NCBI GenBank assembly: GCA_005656395.1
Contig: SRSI01000060.1
Span: 1,054,001 to 1,118,000, forward strand
Origin: Strongyloides papillosus
Lineage: Eukaryota > Nematoda > Chromadorea > Rhabditida > Strongyloididae
Length of the DNA stretch: 64,000 bases
Direction of reading: 5' to 3'
Shown: positions 17,411-30,850 of the stretch, piece after piece
Numbering within the stretch: position 1 is the first letter of the stretch
Layout: every line of letters begins with the position of its first letter
Position numbers and translations under genes: made by a program
The notes under the pieces: generated by a model
Told to the model about the DNA's origin: nothing
The model's database searches: none
What the model saw: the letters and a program-made list of their open reading frames with translations, nothing else

Positions 17411-20400
17411 ATTAAAATGGATTATATAATATTTAATAATTTTCTAGTGTTTAAAAATGATTTTTTCCGAATTTTTTTTAATAAAAAGAATTTCTTTTAA
17501 ACAGTGTTTTTCATCATGTGAATTGAAAGTATTTTTAAAATTAAATGTAATAGGAATTTTTTAAGCATAATGCAAATTAGCGAGTCTATTAAATTACACT
17601 ACTAAAAAATAAGATATTTTTACTATTTTTTGCAAATGTTTCTATCTAAAAGTGCAAAAAAGTGTTACTTTTTGATTTATAAATGTCTTAAACATCAATT
17701 TATTTATGATAAAAAATATAAAATTTATTAAAATACTTAGAAATTATTAAATAAATTTAAAATATACAATAGTATATATTTTAAAAAATTTTATTAAAAC
17801 TATGATATAAAAAATATTTATCAAATTTATACAATTTGTGTTAAATTTGAGGCATTGTTAAGCTTGTAAAATAAATTTTCAAGATTTCTTAAAATTGTAC
17901 AGTTAAATTAATTTTTTCTTCAAACCTTATTGTCTGGTTTTTTTAAATTTATGGAATAAATTTTTAAAACATAATCTACATTTTTATTTTAAAATGGTTT
18001 TCTATATAAGTTGAAATTATCATGATTTTTGACACAAGTACTTCTTGAAAAACAAGTATTTTGCTATTATATTTGTGATAAAATTTTGAAAAAGTCTACA
18101 AAATGAAATAAATCAACGAAAAAATTCTAAGACATTTTGCTGTAAAATAAGATTTATTGTAACATTAAAAAATTTTTTGTCAATTAAGAAGTTATATAAG
18201 AATATTTAAACTAAAGAGAAAAGGAAATGCATAATTTTTAGTTTTAACGCATATATATTTTTTATTCAAAGAAAAATCTAATTACTTCATGTAAATTAGT
18301 CCTCAACTTAAATTATAAATCTATTCGAGTTTAACTATTTCTAGAAATATAGTTATTGAAACATAAGAATTGTTGAAATTTGATTAAACATTATTCTGCA
18401 GATTGTAGTTTATAAGATGAGTTTTTACAATTTTAAAAATAAATATACAATTATGATATAATCGTTATCTTACAAATCACGCAGTTTTATTTGGTAATTA
18501 TATAATAAAAACACTTACAATATTTCTGTTTTTAGTTACTTATTAATAATACACTTATATATCATAATATTTATTCTTGTTATTAAAACTCTCATAACAC
18601 AAAATTATACAAAAAAAACCAAAAAATCTTTCAATCACATTCTTTAACAAGAGAGAAAAATTTAATTTTGTACATATTTTAATGCAGAGTTGACAGAATA
18701 AAATAAAATAAAAAATACGAAGAAAAATTAATGAATAATGACGATAAAAATAAAAGTCGTGTTAAAATCAAATGGTTAAAATTAATTTTATTAATAAGAA
18801 AAACATTTACAGGAATCTTACAATGTTTTAAATATAAGAAACTTCCAATAATGTTTTATGAAATTACAAAAAAATTTACCATTTAAAAAGAATTACAATA
18901 TTTATTACTTTTTTTACCAACGACTTTTTAAAAAGCTTGGCCCGTTTTTGCCATTTTCCACACCATTAATATTTTTTATGTATATATATGGTTTGAAAAA
19001 TAATATTATGTTTTTCAGGAAATTTTATTCCTAACTTTAATTATAAAACTAATTTTTTTAATGTTTGATTTTTATTAAAATACCTCTAAATGATATTTAT
19101 TTTATACCAAATATTGAAAAATGTAAATTCATCATTAGTGATAATAATGATTCTAGACCAAAAAATAATATATTCGTGCACTTAGTAACAACTTATTTTT
19201 CTTAGAGGCATATTTTACTTAATTCACATATGAGCTACAACATAAATTATTTTATTTATAAATCACATTCACATTTCTCATATCATCAAAACAATTAAAA
19301 TCTAAAGCAAATAGAAAAAACAGTTTTATCTCAACAATCATTTATCAATATAGAAAGAATAGTATTAAATTTTTGATTAAACAGAATTTTTTTCATCAAT
19401 GTGGTAAAAGGAATAGAAAAAAAAACTATTTTCAAAATAAGTTTATTTGTAATTAATTTAGCTTAGGAATGTTTTTATAGGACTAATTTTTTACACTAGT
19501 TTTTCCTAAAATTTCAATAAAATATTGTGACGTTTTTATTTAATTAGAATTTTGATAATTTATATGGTATTTGAATTTCGACCATAAAGAAATTGTTTTT
19601 AGTTAAAAAATTACAACTAAAATGTATTATTTTGTTTTTTAAAATTAAAATTATACTTTTAAACAATTTGATTTTGATGGAAAATCCTTAGTAAAATTTT
19701 AAATAAACTTTTTACTAGAATTTGCATAGATAAACATTTTTAGGTACATACACACATAAATATATTGTTTTAAAATTGGAGGTTGTTAATAAATATTAGT
19801 CTAACATTTTATTTAGGTAAGAATAGTTTAGTTAAATGTTGTTTTTATAGTTAAAATTCGTTAATATTTTATTTTTTTATACATAGTTCTTACAATTTTT
19901 TTTTGTTGTTAAAATTTTTAAATATCAATTTTATATTGCTTTTTCATTTCTTAAAATTTAAAATAAATAAATGATATTTCAATAAATATTTCACTACTAA
20001 ATATTAGAATATTTATTAATTAATTAAAAGATATATAACAAATTATGTTTATATATCTCAATAAATCATATACGATGGTGATAATTTTGAAATATTTGGT
20101 AATTTTTTACATTTTTAATGCTGGTATAAGTAAAATCCTAATGCAAATATTAATAAAGTTATTAATTTAAAAGTGTTTTTGTCTTAGATGGTTAAAACAT
20201 TTGAAATACGGATAGTATTCCATATTTTTTTTATAATTAATAATTTATAAATTCAAGATAAAAAAGAGAAATGTGATGAACCATTACCAGTACAACTATA
20301 GAATACATAGCATGCTACTTCAAATAATACTTTATGTCATGCATAAAATAAAAAACAAGAAATTGCATTTAATTTTAATGTTTTTTCAAAATTAATAAAT

Positions 20401-21672
20401 ATGTGACCGTATGATTTCATTTTAATTTCTACTTTTTAAAGATAATATATAAAAATAAGTGATTTGTTTTTTTTAAATAAAACACTATATTTTACTTGAC
20501 CATATAAAAAATTTATAATATTTTTTGGTCTCATAAAAAAATCAGTTAAGTAATCTAAAGTGCATTTCACAATTTTTTTTTAGTAAATGTTTAAATATAA
20601 AGAATAAAAATAAATTGAGTATGCTATCCTATTAATCTTCAATTATTACTCATTATAAAAATAATAAACTATTTAAAACAAATAAGAAAATAAAAAAAAT
20701 CAATTCATTATTTCAAAGAAATTTTTGACATAAAGTGTAAATATTTTATAAAATATTAGGTATTTCATTTTAAACAAATCGTAGAGTAAAAAATAGATCA
20801 AAGAATATGATACCTATAGGAAAAAATTTATTGTATAGGCAGGATTAATAATAATCATTAAAAAAGTTTGTTTAAGCTGATTAGATGTGCCACTTATTTT
20901 TAATTTTTCTACACTAAACAAAAATAAAATGTGTTTAGATATTTCTACTATGGTAAAATATTATATTACTGCATTTTAAATTTAAATTTGATTCCGCTAA
21001 TCTAATTATGAATAAAATAAAATTATATTAGCTTTGTTATTCAGTAAAAATTTTATAAGAATTTTCTGGCGATTACTCTTTAGTATAAGCCTTTTATTTA
21101 AATTTAAGAATACACATAAAAAAACTAATAATACAATTAAAAATTAGTGGCTATTATACCCCCTAAAATGTAAAATATAAAATATTATTAATTGTCATAG
21201 AATTATTTGATTACGAGATAAAAAACAATGTATTTCAAAATAATGACTTTTTGGTGGGAAATTGCATCTTAAATAGTAAAGGTGGCATTCGATAATTGAT
21301 GTCATCTCATTGCTTTACTATTCTATTAATTTTTAAAAAAAGATAAACACGTCGAAATCATCATCTGTTATAGGAATTTTCCTTTTTTAGCAGGGATTAA
21401 GATTTAATTAAAATATTTTAAACAATACGATAGTTGTTTATTGGGAACATAAAAAATTTATCAAAAATTATATATATTAATTTTAAACAATTTTTTAAAC
21501 ATTTAATAAAAAAAAATTTTAATATAGTTTTTAACAATCAATTTAATTTGCTTTAATTTTGCTTAGTTTTGATATACTAATATGACATTATGATCTATAA
21601 AACTCAATAAACATTTTAATAAAATGATATTATAATAATTTAGTTGTAACAAGTATGCAAAACATATTCAAA
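17411..21672. other. A+T-rich intergenic region
   Basis: No open frame with recognisable content on either strand, no RNA gene, no terminal repeats. The right end is the 3' flank of the p24 gene. Confidence 0.6.
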
Positions 21673-22480
21673 TTATGTCTTTCTTAGTAATCTACCAATA
21701 TTTGAGTTTTCATTAAATAAACTTCTTATCATGAAAACATGAAGACATCCAACTAATATTATAACAATAGTATTTATTATTGACCATAAATTAACTCTAC
21801 TTAAGTTAGCTCCCATAATGGCTCTATCTCGAGATTCATAGGCACGTAAAAGTGCCTGGTGATATTCAATTTTATTCAATAATTGTTTAAGTTTTTCGAA
21901 TGAATTACGAAATTCTTTTATTTTCATTCCATAACCATAAGAATCTAAACTTTTTTGAATGTTTGAGTCATCTATTCCATGGTTTACCAAATTCTCTTCA
22001 CTTACTTGACCATTCTCATCCAACAAATACAATTCAAATAATACAACTTTTCGTGATTGATAAGAGAAAGTATTGTCAAAACAAAACTGATAATCCCCTA
22101 GTTGTTTTAAAGGTACTCTAAAAAATAAATACAGATTAAACATAAATATTTTTATTTATTACACATGATTTCCTTCTTTCTTTCCAACTTCTTGAGCTAA
22201 TACTTCTGCACCAAAAACAACCATAAAATTAATATCAAGATCACCACCATCAGTAACCTTTAAAAAATTAATTGGAAATTATTTACGTTTTATCATATCT
22301 TACTTGATAGTCAATCTCTAAATGTTTATAATGTGTATTATCTTTTATTGTTTGAAAGAAACATTGAAACTTTCCGGGTGGAACTTCGACAGATAGGGTA
22401 GTTTCACCAAAAATATATTGTGTTATCAATATAATATAAAAATACAATAAAAATAATAATTTTTTTAGTTCAATAGTCAT
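21673..22480 (-). CDS. p24/TMED-family cargo receptor (gamma type, TMED1/TMED5-like)
   Basis: Three exons, 22480..22304, 22257..22163 and 22117..21673, give 238 residues. Signal peptide (about 1-25), then a GOLD domain with the two conserved cysteines (FQCFFQ and YQFCFDNTFS), a coiled-coil stalk (KLKQLLNKIEYHQALLRAYE), one transmembrane helix near 205-225 and a short cytosolic tail ending LLRKT. These proteins cycle between ER and Golgi in COPII/COPI vesicles and select cargo such as GPI-anchored proteins. The sequence around CFDN and KVVLFEL fits the gamma subfamily best. I start at the ATG at 22480 because an acceptor (TTATTCAG) ends six bases upstream; the open frame extends further 5' but without need. 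It lies 236 bases downstream of the pnp-1 stop on the same strand, so the pair may be an operon. Confidence 0.9.
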
Positions 22481-22486
22481 TAACAA

Positions 22487-22494
22487 CTGAATAA
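22487..22494 (-). promoter_or_regulatory. Candidate spliced-leader acceptor of the p24 gene
   Basis: The minus strand reads TTATTCAG followed by TTGTTA and the ATG. The short distance to the start codon and the upstream same-strand gene fit trans-splicing of a downstream operon cistron. Confidence 0.5.
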
Positions 22495-22667
22495 TAGCAG
22501 TGATTATGTAAAATAATGACACTAATAGATATTATGTGTATTGTTGGAATATAAGAGAATCAACTTAGGACAAAATTTATGTATACAGTGGAGTTTTGCT
22601 CTTCACATAATATAAAACAAAAATTAAAAAAAGGAGTTAAAATTGTAACATATACTTTCTAATAATT

Positions 22668-22673
22668 TTTATT
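22668..22673 (-). terminator. Polyadenylation signal of pnp-1
   Basis: The minus strand reads AATAAA about 45 bases after the pnp-1 stop codon, in the gap before the p24 gene. Confidence 0.45.
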
Positions 22674-22716
22674 TCAGGTAACTTTACTATATATTATATA
22701 ATATACAGAGAATTAT

Positions 22717-23678
22717 CTAAAGAATTAAATCATTCACAATTTCATAAACAAATTTGCATGCTGTCTTTCCTGCTTTTTTAGACATCTCTAAAACTTCTTC
22801 GTGACAAACTTCTACAGCACCATCAACTTCCAAATTACATACATTTGTTATTAATGAGAAAGCAAGGCATCGTAAACCACATTGTCTGGCAACAGTTACT
22901 TCATGAGCAGTTGACATACCAAGAGCATTAGCACCTAATGTTTGATATAAACGTACTTCCGATGGTGTTTCATATTGTGGTCCACCACTCATAACAAGAA
23001 TACCTTCTGGTAAATGTAAATTGATTCTTTTCGCAACATTTTTTGCGACAGCACGAAATTCTCTATCATAGGCATCATGAACTGATACAAATGTTGGACC
23101 AAATCTTGAATCATGAAGCCCAACTAGTGGAGAAAGTCCAGTTAATCCCGGTATAAAAATATGGTCTTTTACAAGCATTAAATCACCGTAAGTAACTTTA
23201 TCTGGTATACCACCAGCTGCATTTGATACAATAATTCCTTTACATCCAAGTAATGCAAGAATTCTAACAGGAGTTGTACATAAAGCCATATTCATATCAT
23301 GTTCATAAGCATGAAAACGGCCTTGTACACAAACAACATATTTGTTTCCCATATTACCAAAAACTAAATTTCCTTTATGACCTGGAATATTTGTTGTTGG
23401 GAAACCAGGAATATCTGAGTATGGAATAACAATTTTTTCGGTTAATATCTCAGCAATATCACCTAATCCTGACCCACAAATTATTCCTATACTTGGTACT
23501 TTAGGTAATTTCGCTATTTTAAGTATATATTGTGCCAACTCATAAACATGATCATAATTTCGTGGACTAAAAAATATTTTTTAATTTCAATTATTACAAC
23601 ATACTCAAATTCTCTGCTTAATACTGAATGATTTAAAATTTCATTTAACCCTTGAGTAGCATCGCTTTCTAACGACAT
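22717..23678 (-). CDS. pnp-1: Purine nucleoside phosphorylase
   Basis: Two exons, 23678..23605 and 23566..22717 (GA|GTATG ... TTTTTAG|T), give 307 residues, close to the usual 290 of trimeric PNPs. Visible motifs: the phosphate-binding loop GSGLGD (56-61), FPTTNIPGHKG, QGRFHAYEHD, NAAGGI (140-145), PQYETPSE with the base-contacting Glu at about 224, GMST near 241, and SLITN with Asn about 266. Glu plus Asn is the pattern of enzymes specific for 6-oxopurines (inosine, guanosine). The enzyme catalyses phosphorolysis to free base and ribose-1-phosphate in purine salvage, in the cytosol. Parasitic nematodes are thought to depend on salvage, so this enzyme may matter, but that is inference. The start ATG has an acceptor-like TTTTAG 19 bases upstream, suggesting trans-splicing. 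Confidence 0.95.
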
Positions 23679-23697
23679 TTTTACAACACCTTTTGAC

Positions 23698-23703
23698 CTA
23701 AAA
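23698..23703 (-). promoter_or_regulatory. Candidate spliced-leader acceptor of pnp-1
   Basis: TTTTAG on the minus strand, with 19 bases between it and the ATG. The intervening frame is open, so an upstream coding exon is not formally excluded. Confidence 0.4.
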
Positions 23704-26700
23704 AGATATATTTATTAATATTTTATAATTTAATTGACTATCTTAATATAATTTAGAAAAATTTATATGATGAAAAAATAGAACATTTTATCTTTAATTA
23801 TTTTTATGTTAATTGTAAATTTATTAACTAATTTCTGTACTCTATTATGAAAGATAATTTTTTAAATGTAAAATGATAATCATCCTTTTCATAATATTAG
23901 AGATAATAAGATTGATTTGTAAATTAGAGACAAAATAAAGAAGAATTTTTGAATTTTTAGAAATAATTTTCAAACAGATAATAAAAATGCATAAAAGAAT
24001 ACATAAAATTTAATATAAAATATAAAAAAGTAAAACAAAAATCTTTTTATGTAAAGAAGTATTATAGAATGTTCTAATAAAAGATAAGATTTGTTTATCA
24101 TTGAAACTCTCATATCTAAATGTTTATAATCATGATTAGATATTAAATGATAGAGTGATCATATCAATATATTATCAAATTAGCATTAAATAATTTTACT
24201 AACTTGGAATATTTATCAATGACTTAGACTTTTATAAAAATAGTGTAATGCTCTTTTAATTATAAAAATAATTTCAAGGTTATTAAGGTTAATTTTTCAT
24301 CTAACTTTACTATTTTTATGATTTTGTTATGGTGTAATTAAAAAAAAGAAACTTTATACATATTTTTTCTTTATATGTAAAAATAATTTGTATATTATAA
24401 AACTTTGTTATTACAGATAAGATAAAAATACTTTGAATAAACTTTTATTAAGATATTGAAAAACATTTGAATAAAATTATATTGTTAAAAATTATTCATA
24501 TTTAAATGGTGCAGAAAAGTATGATAATAAATAAAATATTTTGTTGGACTATATTTGAATATTGTTAATTTTAGCTTCCTATTTTGGTCGTAACACTCTC
24601 ATGAAAATTTTGTAGTAAATTTCTAGAAGTTTTAATTAAATATTCTGTCCTTCGTCTCTTTTTGAAATCCTTCAGTCTATTTATAATCTAAAACAATTTT
24701 TTTTCATTTAACTAATTTTATTAGTCCGATGCATAGATAATTTTTATTATAGATAAAATATTAAAATATACTCATTAAGTATATTAATAAATGAAAGTGT
24801 AAAAATGTATTTATTGTGTTAATATTTATATTATATTTCATTAACATAATATAATTCATTGTAAAAAAAACTATTGTTCATCAAATAACAAAATGGTAAG
24901 AAAAAATGTTCAAAATTAAATAAAGGATATAGATTTTATCCATTAATTCAACTAAAGATAAAATAAGAGCTTGCTTATTTCTTATGTACAATATACAAGT
25001 TGTAAAGTTCATTGAAATAAAAATAGTACAAATTCACCACAAAAATTTTATTTTTAAATGACAATATTAAAGTGTAACTTTTTTGAAGCCTTAGAACCCT
25101 TTAACCAACATTAATTTAAAAATTTTTGTTATGAACTTTCAAGGATAATTTTTATAAATGATATACTCAAAATAATGTTGTTTCAGAGAAGAATTAATAT
25201 TCTTAGTGTAATATAATGGTAGATAAATGTTTATATTATGGATTTATATTTTTGAAAAAAATAAGGAGATATTTTCAATTCAACCAATGAATTTGTAACA
25301 ATCACTGTGTCAACATTCAAAATACTAAATTACTTTTATTAAAATATCCTTCATAACATTTCTTTTTGAAAAACAATTATTTTACTTAAAGTAGTTTTTT
25401 AATTAAATGTAACATAGCATGAAGATGTATCTCATTTGTATCTTTAAAAATCACGAAATTAATTTTTTAATATTGAAGAAGTTTTAACTATTTATATCAA
25501 TGAATAGCAATTATTTTTTATTATTATATGTAAATTTATCAACAGCATTTTTAGCATTTAACTATATAAAGTAGTATAGTTAAACAATGAATCAATCACT
25601 ATTTGTTTAACTGAATTTATTTTAACTGTAATTTAAAAAAATACAAAAAAGATTGATACATAGATTCATTTGATGTTGTAATTGATGATCCTTTTCTTAA
25701 GTTATTAATTTTAAAATTTTATAAAGATATAATTTTGAAAGAGTATTCATTTTTGGAAGTTACAAAAGTTTGAATAATTATCTGCATATTTTTATACTTG
25801 GTCTATTACCATGTTAACAATTCACTTTATTATAAACAAATCTATTTTAATGCGAGGATAGTTAACAATTTATTTTGTATATTAAAATTATCCAGTTTTT
25901 CTCTAATTTTTAATAAATTTTCAAATGTATTACCTGCCCCTGCACTGGAATATCGCTTTCAACAATTAACATCATAATTATGTTATTTGGATAACTCAAA
26001 TAGAATAATTAAGAGTTTGTCTAGAAATAATGTATAAATTAGATCATTATTTAAAAGAGCATTAGCAGGGGGATTTATAGATTAGATTTATGTTTATATC
26101 CGTAAATAACATTAATTATTACAATTTTAATATCATATCGGTTTGTTTTTCTTTGACAAATGTAACATTAATTAGGCTTTTATAAAGGTTAATAATTTAT
26201 TTCATTTAGTGACCTATTAATAAGCTTTTTTTAAATAAAATATCGTCAGCAAAGAAGTTTTTTGAACTTTAAATGTCTTTAGAGAATTGTTTTACCAAAA
26301 TTTGAAGTACTTGTTAGTTAAAGTATATGCTTATACACGCTACCTGATAAAAAATCATATTAGTAAAGATACCGTAATAATATCAATAAAATATTGAGAT
26401 TTTATAAAAAGAAGAAGATTTTTAAATACATTTTAAAAAGTCTTAAATATTATACTTAACCATTATTTCTTAATTAAACTGAGGCAATATATCTTATCAT
26501 AAAAAGACTTTTAGTAAAATATCAACAGTATTTTATTATAAAACAAAAAATATGATTTATGATAACAATAATGAAATTTAAATTATAAAAATAGTTGGTG
26601 CTTAAATTTATTTTACTAGTCATACATTTAACACAGAATGACTAAAATGTCACATAACCATTTGAATTTACATAATGTTTTATAAAATTGTATTTTTTAG

Positions 26701-27510
26701 GCAATAAGTTTATTAGATAGTCAATAGTTGGGATTACATATATTTTGCAATATAATATTACGCAGAAAAGTTAAATAAGTTGTTTAATTATGAAAACAAT
26801 GTTAATTTGTTAACAATAAAATAGTAAATAAACTTGTAGATATTATTCCAGAATTACTTGATCTTTATAATGTTTGTTGTTATTTAATTAGAAAATTTTA
26901 CATTTAAAGTTTTTATTCATCCTTCAATATTATAATTTAGTTTAATAACTTCTCAACGTTATTGCTGAAGAAAATATTTAGTGAAAACAAGTCATTTATC
27001 TTCTGATCTTCAAATTAAACTAAATTTAAAAAACGTTGTGCATAAAAAACTATTCATTGGAATTGATATATTTTTAATGACTTTCAATCCGCTTTATATA
27101 TATATTTACCAAATAATTTTATTATGACTCCTAGAATAAAAGTATTTATTTATATGGATAAATCTTTACTACTTAAAACAATTATATTTATGAAATATTT
27201 TACTTAACAAATCCTATTTAGGAAACAATATTACTTAAAAAAAATTATAATTAAAAACATTTTCAAATATATAGCCTTTGAAGATTTTGAATATTCATCT
27301 GCCATGCAAAAAATTAAAGAATGTTATAATGAAGACTATTTAATAATGACAGGTAATAATAATTCTTGATAAATTTAACAAAGATACCAAAATCTTTCCA
27401 TTTGAAACATTAAATTTGGATAAAAAAAACACAAAAAGATGTTAAATTTTCATAGTACATATTTTGCTAAAATTAATTTCTCTTTTTTAATAATATATCA
27501 ATTTTAACAA
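23704..27510. other. A+T-rich intergenic region
   Basis: Upstream DNA of pnp-1 on the left. A pair of short G+C-rich inverted words (CCCCTGC near 25936 and GCAGGGG near 26066) is the only contrast seen; no gene or element end could be supported. Confidence 0.55.
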
Positions 27511-27661
27511 TTAACTTCCTGACTTTCTATCTTCCTCTGAGCTATCATGAATACTATGAGAAATATTTGTCATATTAAGATCATGAAGCATATATCTATT
27601 TAATATTAGATAGTTATTATCAACAACTGTTGGGTGAGTTGAATTAGAAACTGAGTGAACT

Positions 27662-28590
27662 TTATTTTTTTTTACAATACTTATATATTCGTCTTGCTAA
27701 ACGACTAAAAACTGGATAGTAACATAAGATTAAGCATTCATTTGTTACTAATTGAATTAGATAAGTAATTTGAGATGATACAAATTTATATCCATACCCA
27801 TAATCATGTCCATGTTTGTTATGTTCCCAGTTAGTAAAACAAAAATTTACTAGAATATTATATATAGAAGCAACGAATGTAAACAAAAAAGTTAAATGAA
27901 GAAAGTTTATGGAATTTTTGACTTCTTTCTTTTTGTAACGTTCTAAAACAATTGAATTGCAATAATACCTCATCTCAAATTTTCTTAAAACAAAATATGA
28001 GATACAAATCGATAAAAAATAATTAATGATATTAAAAGTAAACATTACAATCACTATTTAGAGCGTAAATTTCTCCAATTAAAATGAAGATATAGTTTTT
28101 TAAATAGCTTTGATGAGAAAAACTTGAATAAATCCACTTAATATCCACTGAAAATATATTAATAATAGTTTATCTTATTAAAAACTTACACATACAAGAG
28201 GGAAGAAGCATCCAATAAGAGTGTTATCATCACAGAAATTTTCGTGAAAATTTGTTAGAAAAATATAAGCCATTCTTTCTAAAACCAAAAATATTTGTGA
28301 TACTGAAATCGATGTAAGCACTTAATATAATTACTAATATCAGTTTTTAATGCTACTTACGAAAGCAATGAATTTGTTCAAAAAATAATATATAAATCTT
28401 ATAAATATCAAAAAATAAAGGAAGTGATAGAGAAAAAGAAAGTAAAACAGAAAGTAAGTGTGAAATCATCAAACCCCACTCCAAAAAGCGAAAAATTCTG
28501 TTAACATTTGGTGCACGATTAAGCTCTCTTAACGCACTACCACACACAAAAAGACTAAGTAAAGCAATCAGATAATAAAAAATGACTCCA
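27662..28590 (-). CDS. SRA/SRAB-like seven-transmembrane chemoreceptor, possibly damaged
   Basis: Exons at 28590..28361, 28302..28192 and 28053..27662 join in phase and give about six to seven hydrophobic segments. Exon 1 reads IFYYLIALLSLFVCGSALRE then two more helices. Exon 2 has LERMAYIFL, like the 'ER..At' motif after TM3 of nematode SRA-type receptors. Exon 3 has IVLERYKKKEVKNSINFL, like the 'L..RYq..En..s...l' motif before TM6 of the SRA superfamily. These receptors sit in chemosensory cilia. No convincing first exon or start was found: the frame upstream of 28590 meets a TAA. The main frame ends right after nine A residues, while the neighbouring frame stays open for about 50 codons (see findings). 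The middle splice is the least sure: a 10-base mini-exon would also fit. It may be an allele with lesions, a pseudogene, or contain assembly errors. Confidence 0.55.
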
Positions 28591-29512
28591 CTTGTTTAAT
28601 TTTTTTTTATTTCTGGAAAATTTTGTATTATCTCAGTCTTCTTGAACATTAATCTTCCATAATCATTCATTTTTGGAGTCTTACGAGAAAATATCTCTTA
28701 AGTTTTTCTAAAAATATTATATTACTAGATAAAAATGATTTCGATTGTAATTATCAATCTTAAATCGAATAAACAACCTGATTAAAAACACACTCAATTT
28801 CTTTTGAATAAGAAAAAGTTCATTATATTATCATTATGAGAAGATTTACAACACCATAACTTATAATTAGTTTATAATATCCAATAGCGTAAAAAAAATT
28901 ACGTTCAAAATTTATTATTTGAAAAAAAAACTGAAAAATTTTAAAATTTATTTAAAGAAGAAATCTTCGAAATAGGCGTTGATTTTCTAAAATAATTAAA
29001 CCTTAATTTTCAAACATTCTAGGCTGCAAAATTATTTAAGACCATTTATTTTAATGACATTTATCTTAATAAATAAACACTAATTCCAGTGGTAATTAAT
29101 AATAAATTTCATTTTTTTTCTTTAATTGAAATTATGCAAAATCAATTTTATATACTTGGAATTTAAAATGTCATATATTGAAAGCCTTCTTTTCATTTAT
29201 TTAAAAATTTATTTGTTAAGCTAAAATTATTACGATATCACTTGTAAAAGCATTCATAAATATCATATAAAATTAGGTAGTTGTTGTTTATTTGAAGAAT
29301 TTTTATAAAAGTTGAATGATATTATAAAAGATTATATAACCAATTTTTTAAAATAAATTACTGTACAATATCCGTGAAATTGATGATTATGTTATGATGA
29401 AAGACATAATTAGTCAAACAAATTTTTTTAATAGTTTAATTTCTAAATGGATGTTTTTATGATAATTAAATGTTTTTACTTATAAAAAAAATATTTAAAG
29501 TATTTGTTTGGT

Positions 29513-29695
29513 GGCCTTCCCAGTAGATAAATGAACTCTTTTATTTTCACACAAATAAATTACACTTTTAATAAATGGCCACCTAGGGATACTAAATTAA
29601 CTAACTCATTAACTTACTTATTAAAATCTTTGATCTCTTAAACACCATCCAGAGATCCTTTACTTTTCATCAGTTTCAATACCCCTAGTGGACTA
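29513..29695. repeat. Foldback-like patch with inverted short words
   Basis: Higher G+C than its surroundings. It contains GGTGGCC near 29520 and GGCCACC near 29577, then CTAGGGATACT near 29583 matched in inverse orientation by AATACCCCTAG near 29680, and GATCTCT/AGAGATC close together. The pattern suggests a decayed foldback element or a structured RNA; neither is certain. Confidence 0.25.
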
Positions 29696-30604
29696 AAATT
29701 ACAATAAGTTAATAAATATATAAAATAATATAATAAAATGTACGGTACATAATATTTTTTCTACTAATATAATAAATTCAACTAAATGTTAAAATCTCAT
29801 CTTCCCAAATTTATGAATTCCTTCTTTTGTTTTAAGAGTTCATTAAGAATTTTAGCACGAAAAAAAATTTGAATTACAATTAATTTACTATAACACGAAC
29901 CAAGAAAGTATAACACACTTTTAAGAATGACAACAATTAGGTATAACTGATATTTTAAATAGTAAAAAATAGTAGTTTTAAAATGCAAAAAATTATGACA
30001 TATAATATATATCATTTTCTATATTTATGAAAAAAATAAATTTTAATAAATATTTTTTATTGTTAAAATTTTATTTGAAATAATATTACATAATGACGCT
30101 AAAATTGTCACACTTTACATAACATTATGTTGAATGATATTTAAGTAAATATATATATTAATACAGGCTGCTCAGACATGTAATAAAAATCTATTATTGT
30201 TTTATAGCTTATTTTGTTTCACTACATTTTGACAAAACAAAATAAATAACTATGATATTTAAAATTTTAAATATACTTATAAAGATATTGTCCTAAAATA
30301 ATAAATTAAATTATAATCTTAATTTTCCCAGTTAAACTTTTTCAATAAAAATAATGCGCATAAGATTCAATGTCCTTAGTAAACGCTTGTTTTATATTTT
30401 ATATTTGAAAAATCCACACGTTTTAGATTAAATGAATTTAATAAAAGCATTTAAACCGACTTCTAATCATTATACAATTCATACCTAATAAATTCATCCA
30501 AATAATGAAATAAATACTATTCAGTTAGGAAAAGTGTTCAGTAAAAATGGGATATCAAGTAAAATTTCATATTATCATTTGTTCATTTTTAAAATGTCAC
30601 TTTC

Positions 30605-30850
30605 AAAATCATACAATATTGCGTTGTCATGGAATAAATGCATTCATTAAAAACCTAATTACATGGAAGGTTTTTTCAATTTTAATAGCCTTGCTAAGTA
30701 TTAAAAAATTTTAACAAATAATTTCGGCTATTAATAATCGTAAAATGGCTTGAATTTTAAGATCCAAGTCTTCATATTGAAATTTCTCAAACCAAGTGTT
30801 CAAAATGTGTCCAGAATCATCCCACTATATTTCGATATTTTTTTATTCTA
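30605..30850 (-). mobile_element. Mariner transposase fossil
   Basis: On the minus strand near 30770-30810 the frame reads TWFEKFQYEDLDLK, which matches the mariner helix-turn-helix 'WF..F..GD.dLed'. Near 30620-30650 it reads PCHDNAILYDF, matching the mariner catalytic 'HDNArPH' block. The two are only about 150 bases apart, so most of the catalytic domain has been deleted. No terminal repeats were found; a candidate left end (CAGGCTGCTCAGACATG near 30166) has no partner. Confidence 0.4.

Noticed and set aside
29797..30015. Minus-strand open frame of 72 codons
   Set aside because: Ile/Leu/Tyr-rich by composition, no supporting context.
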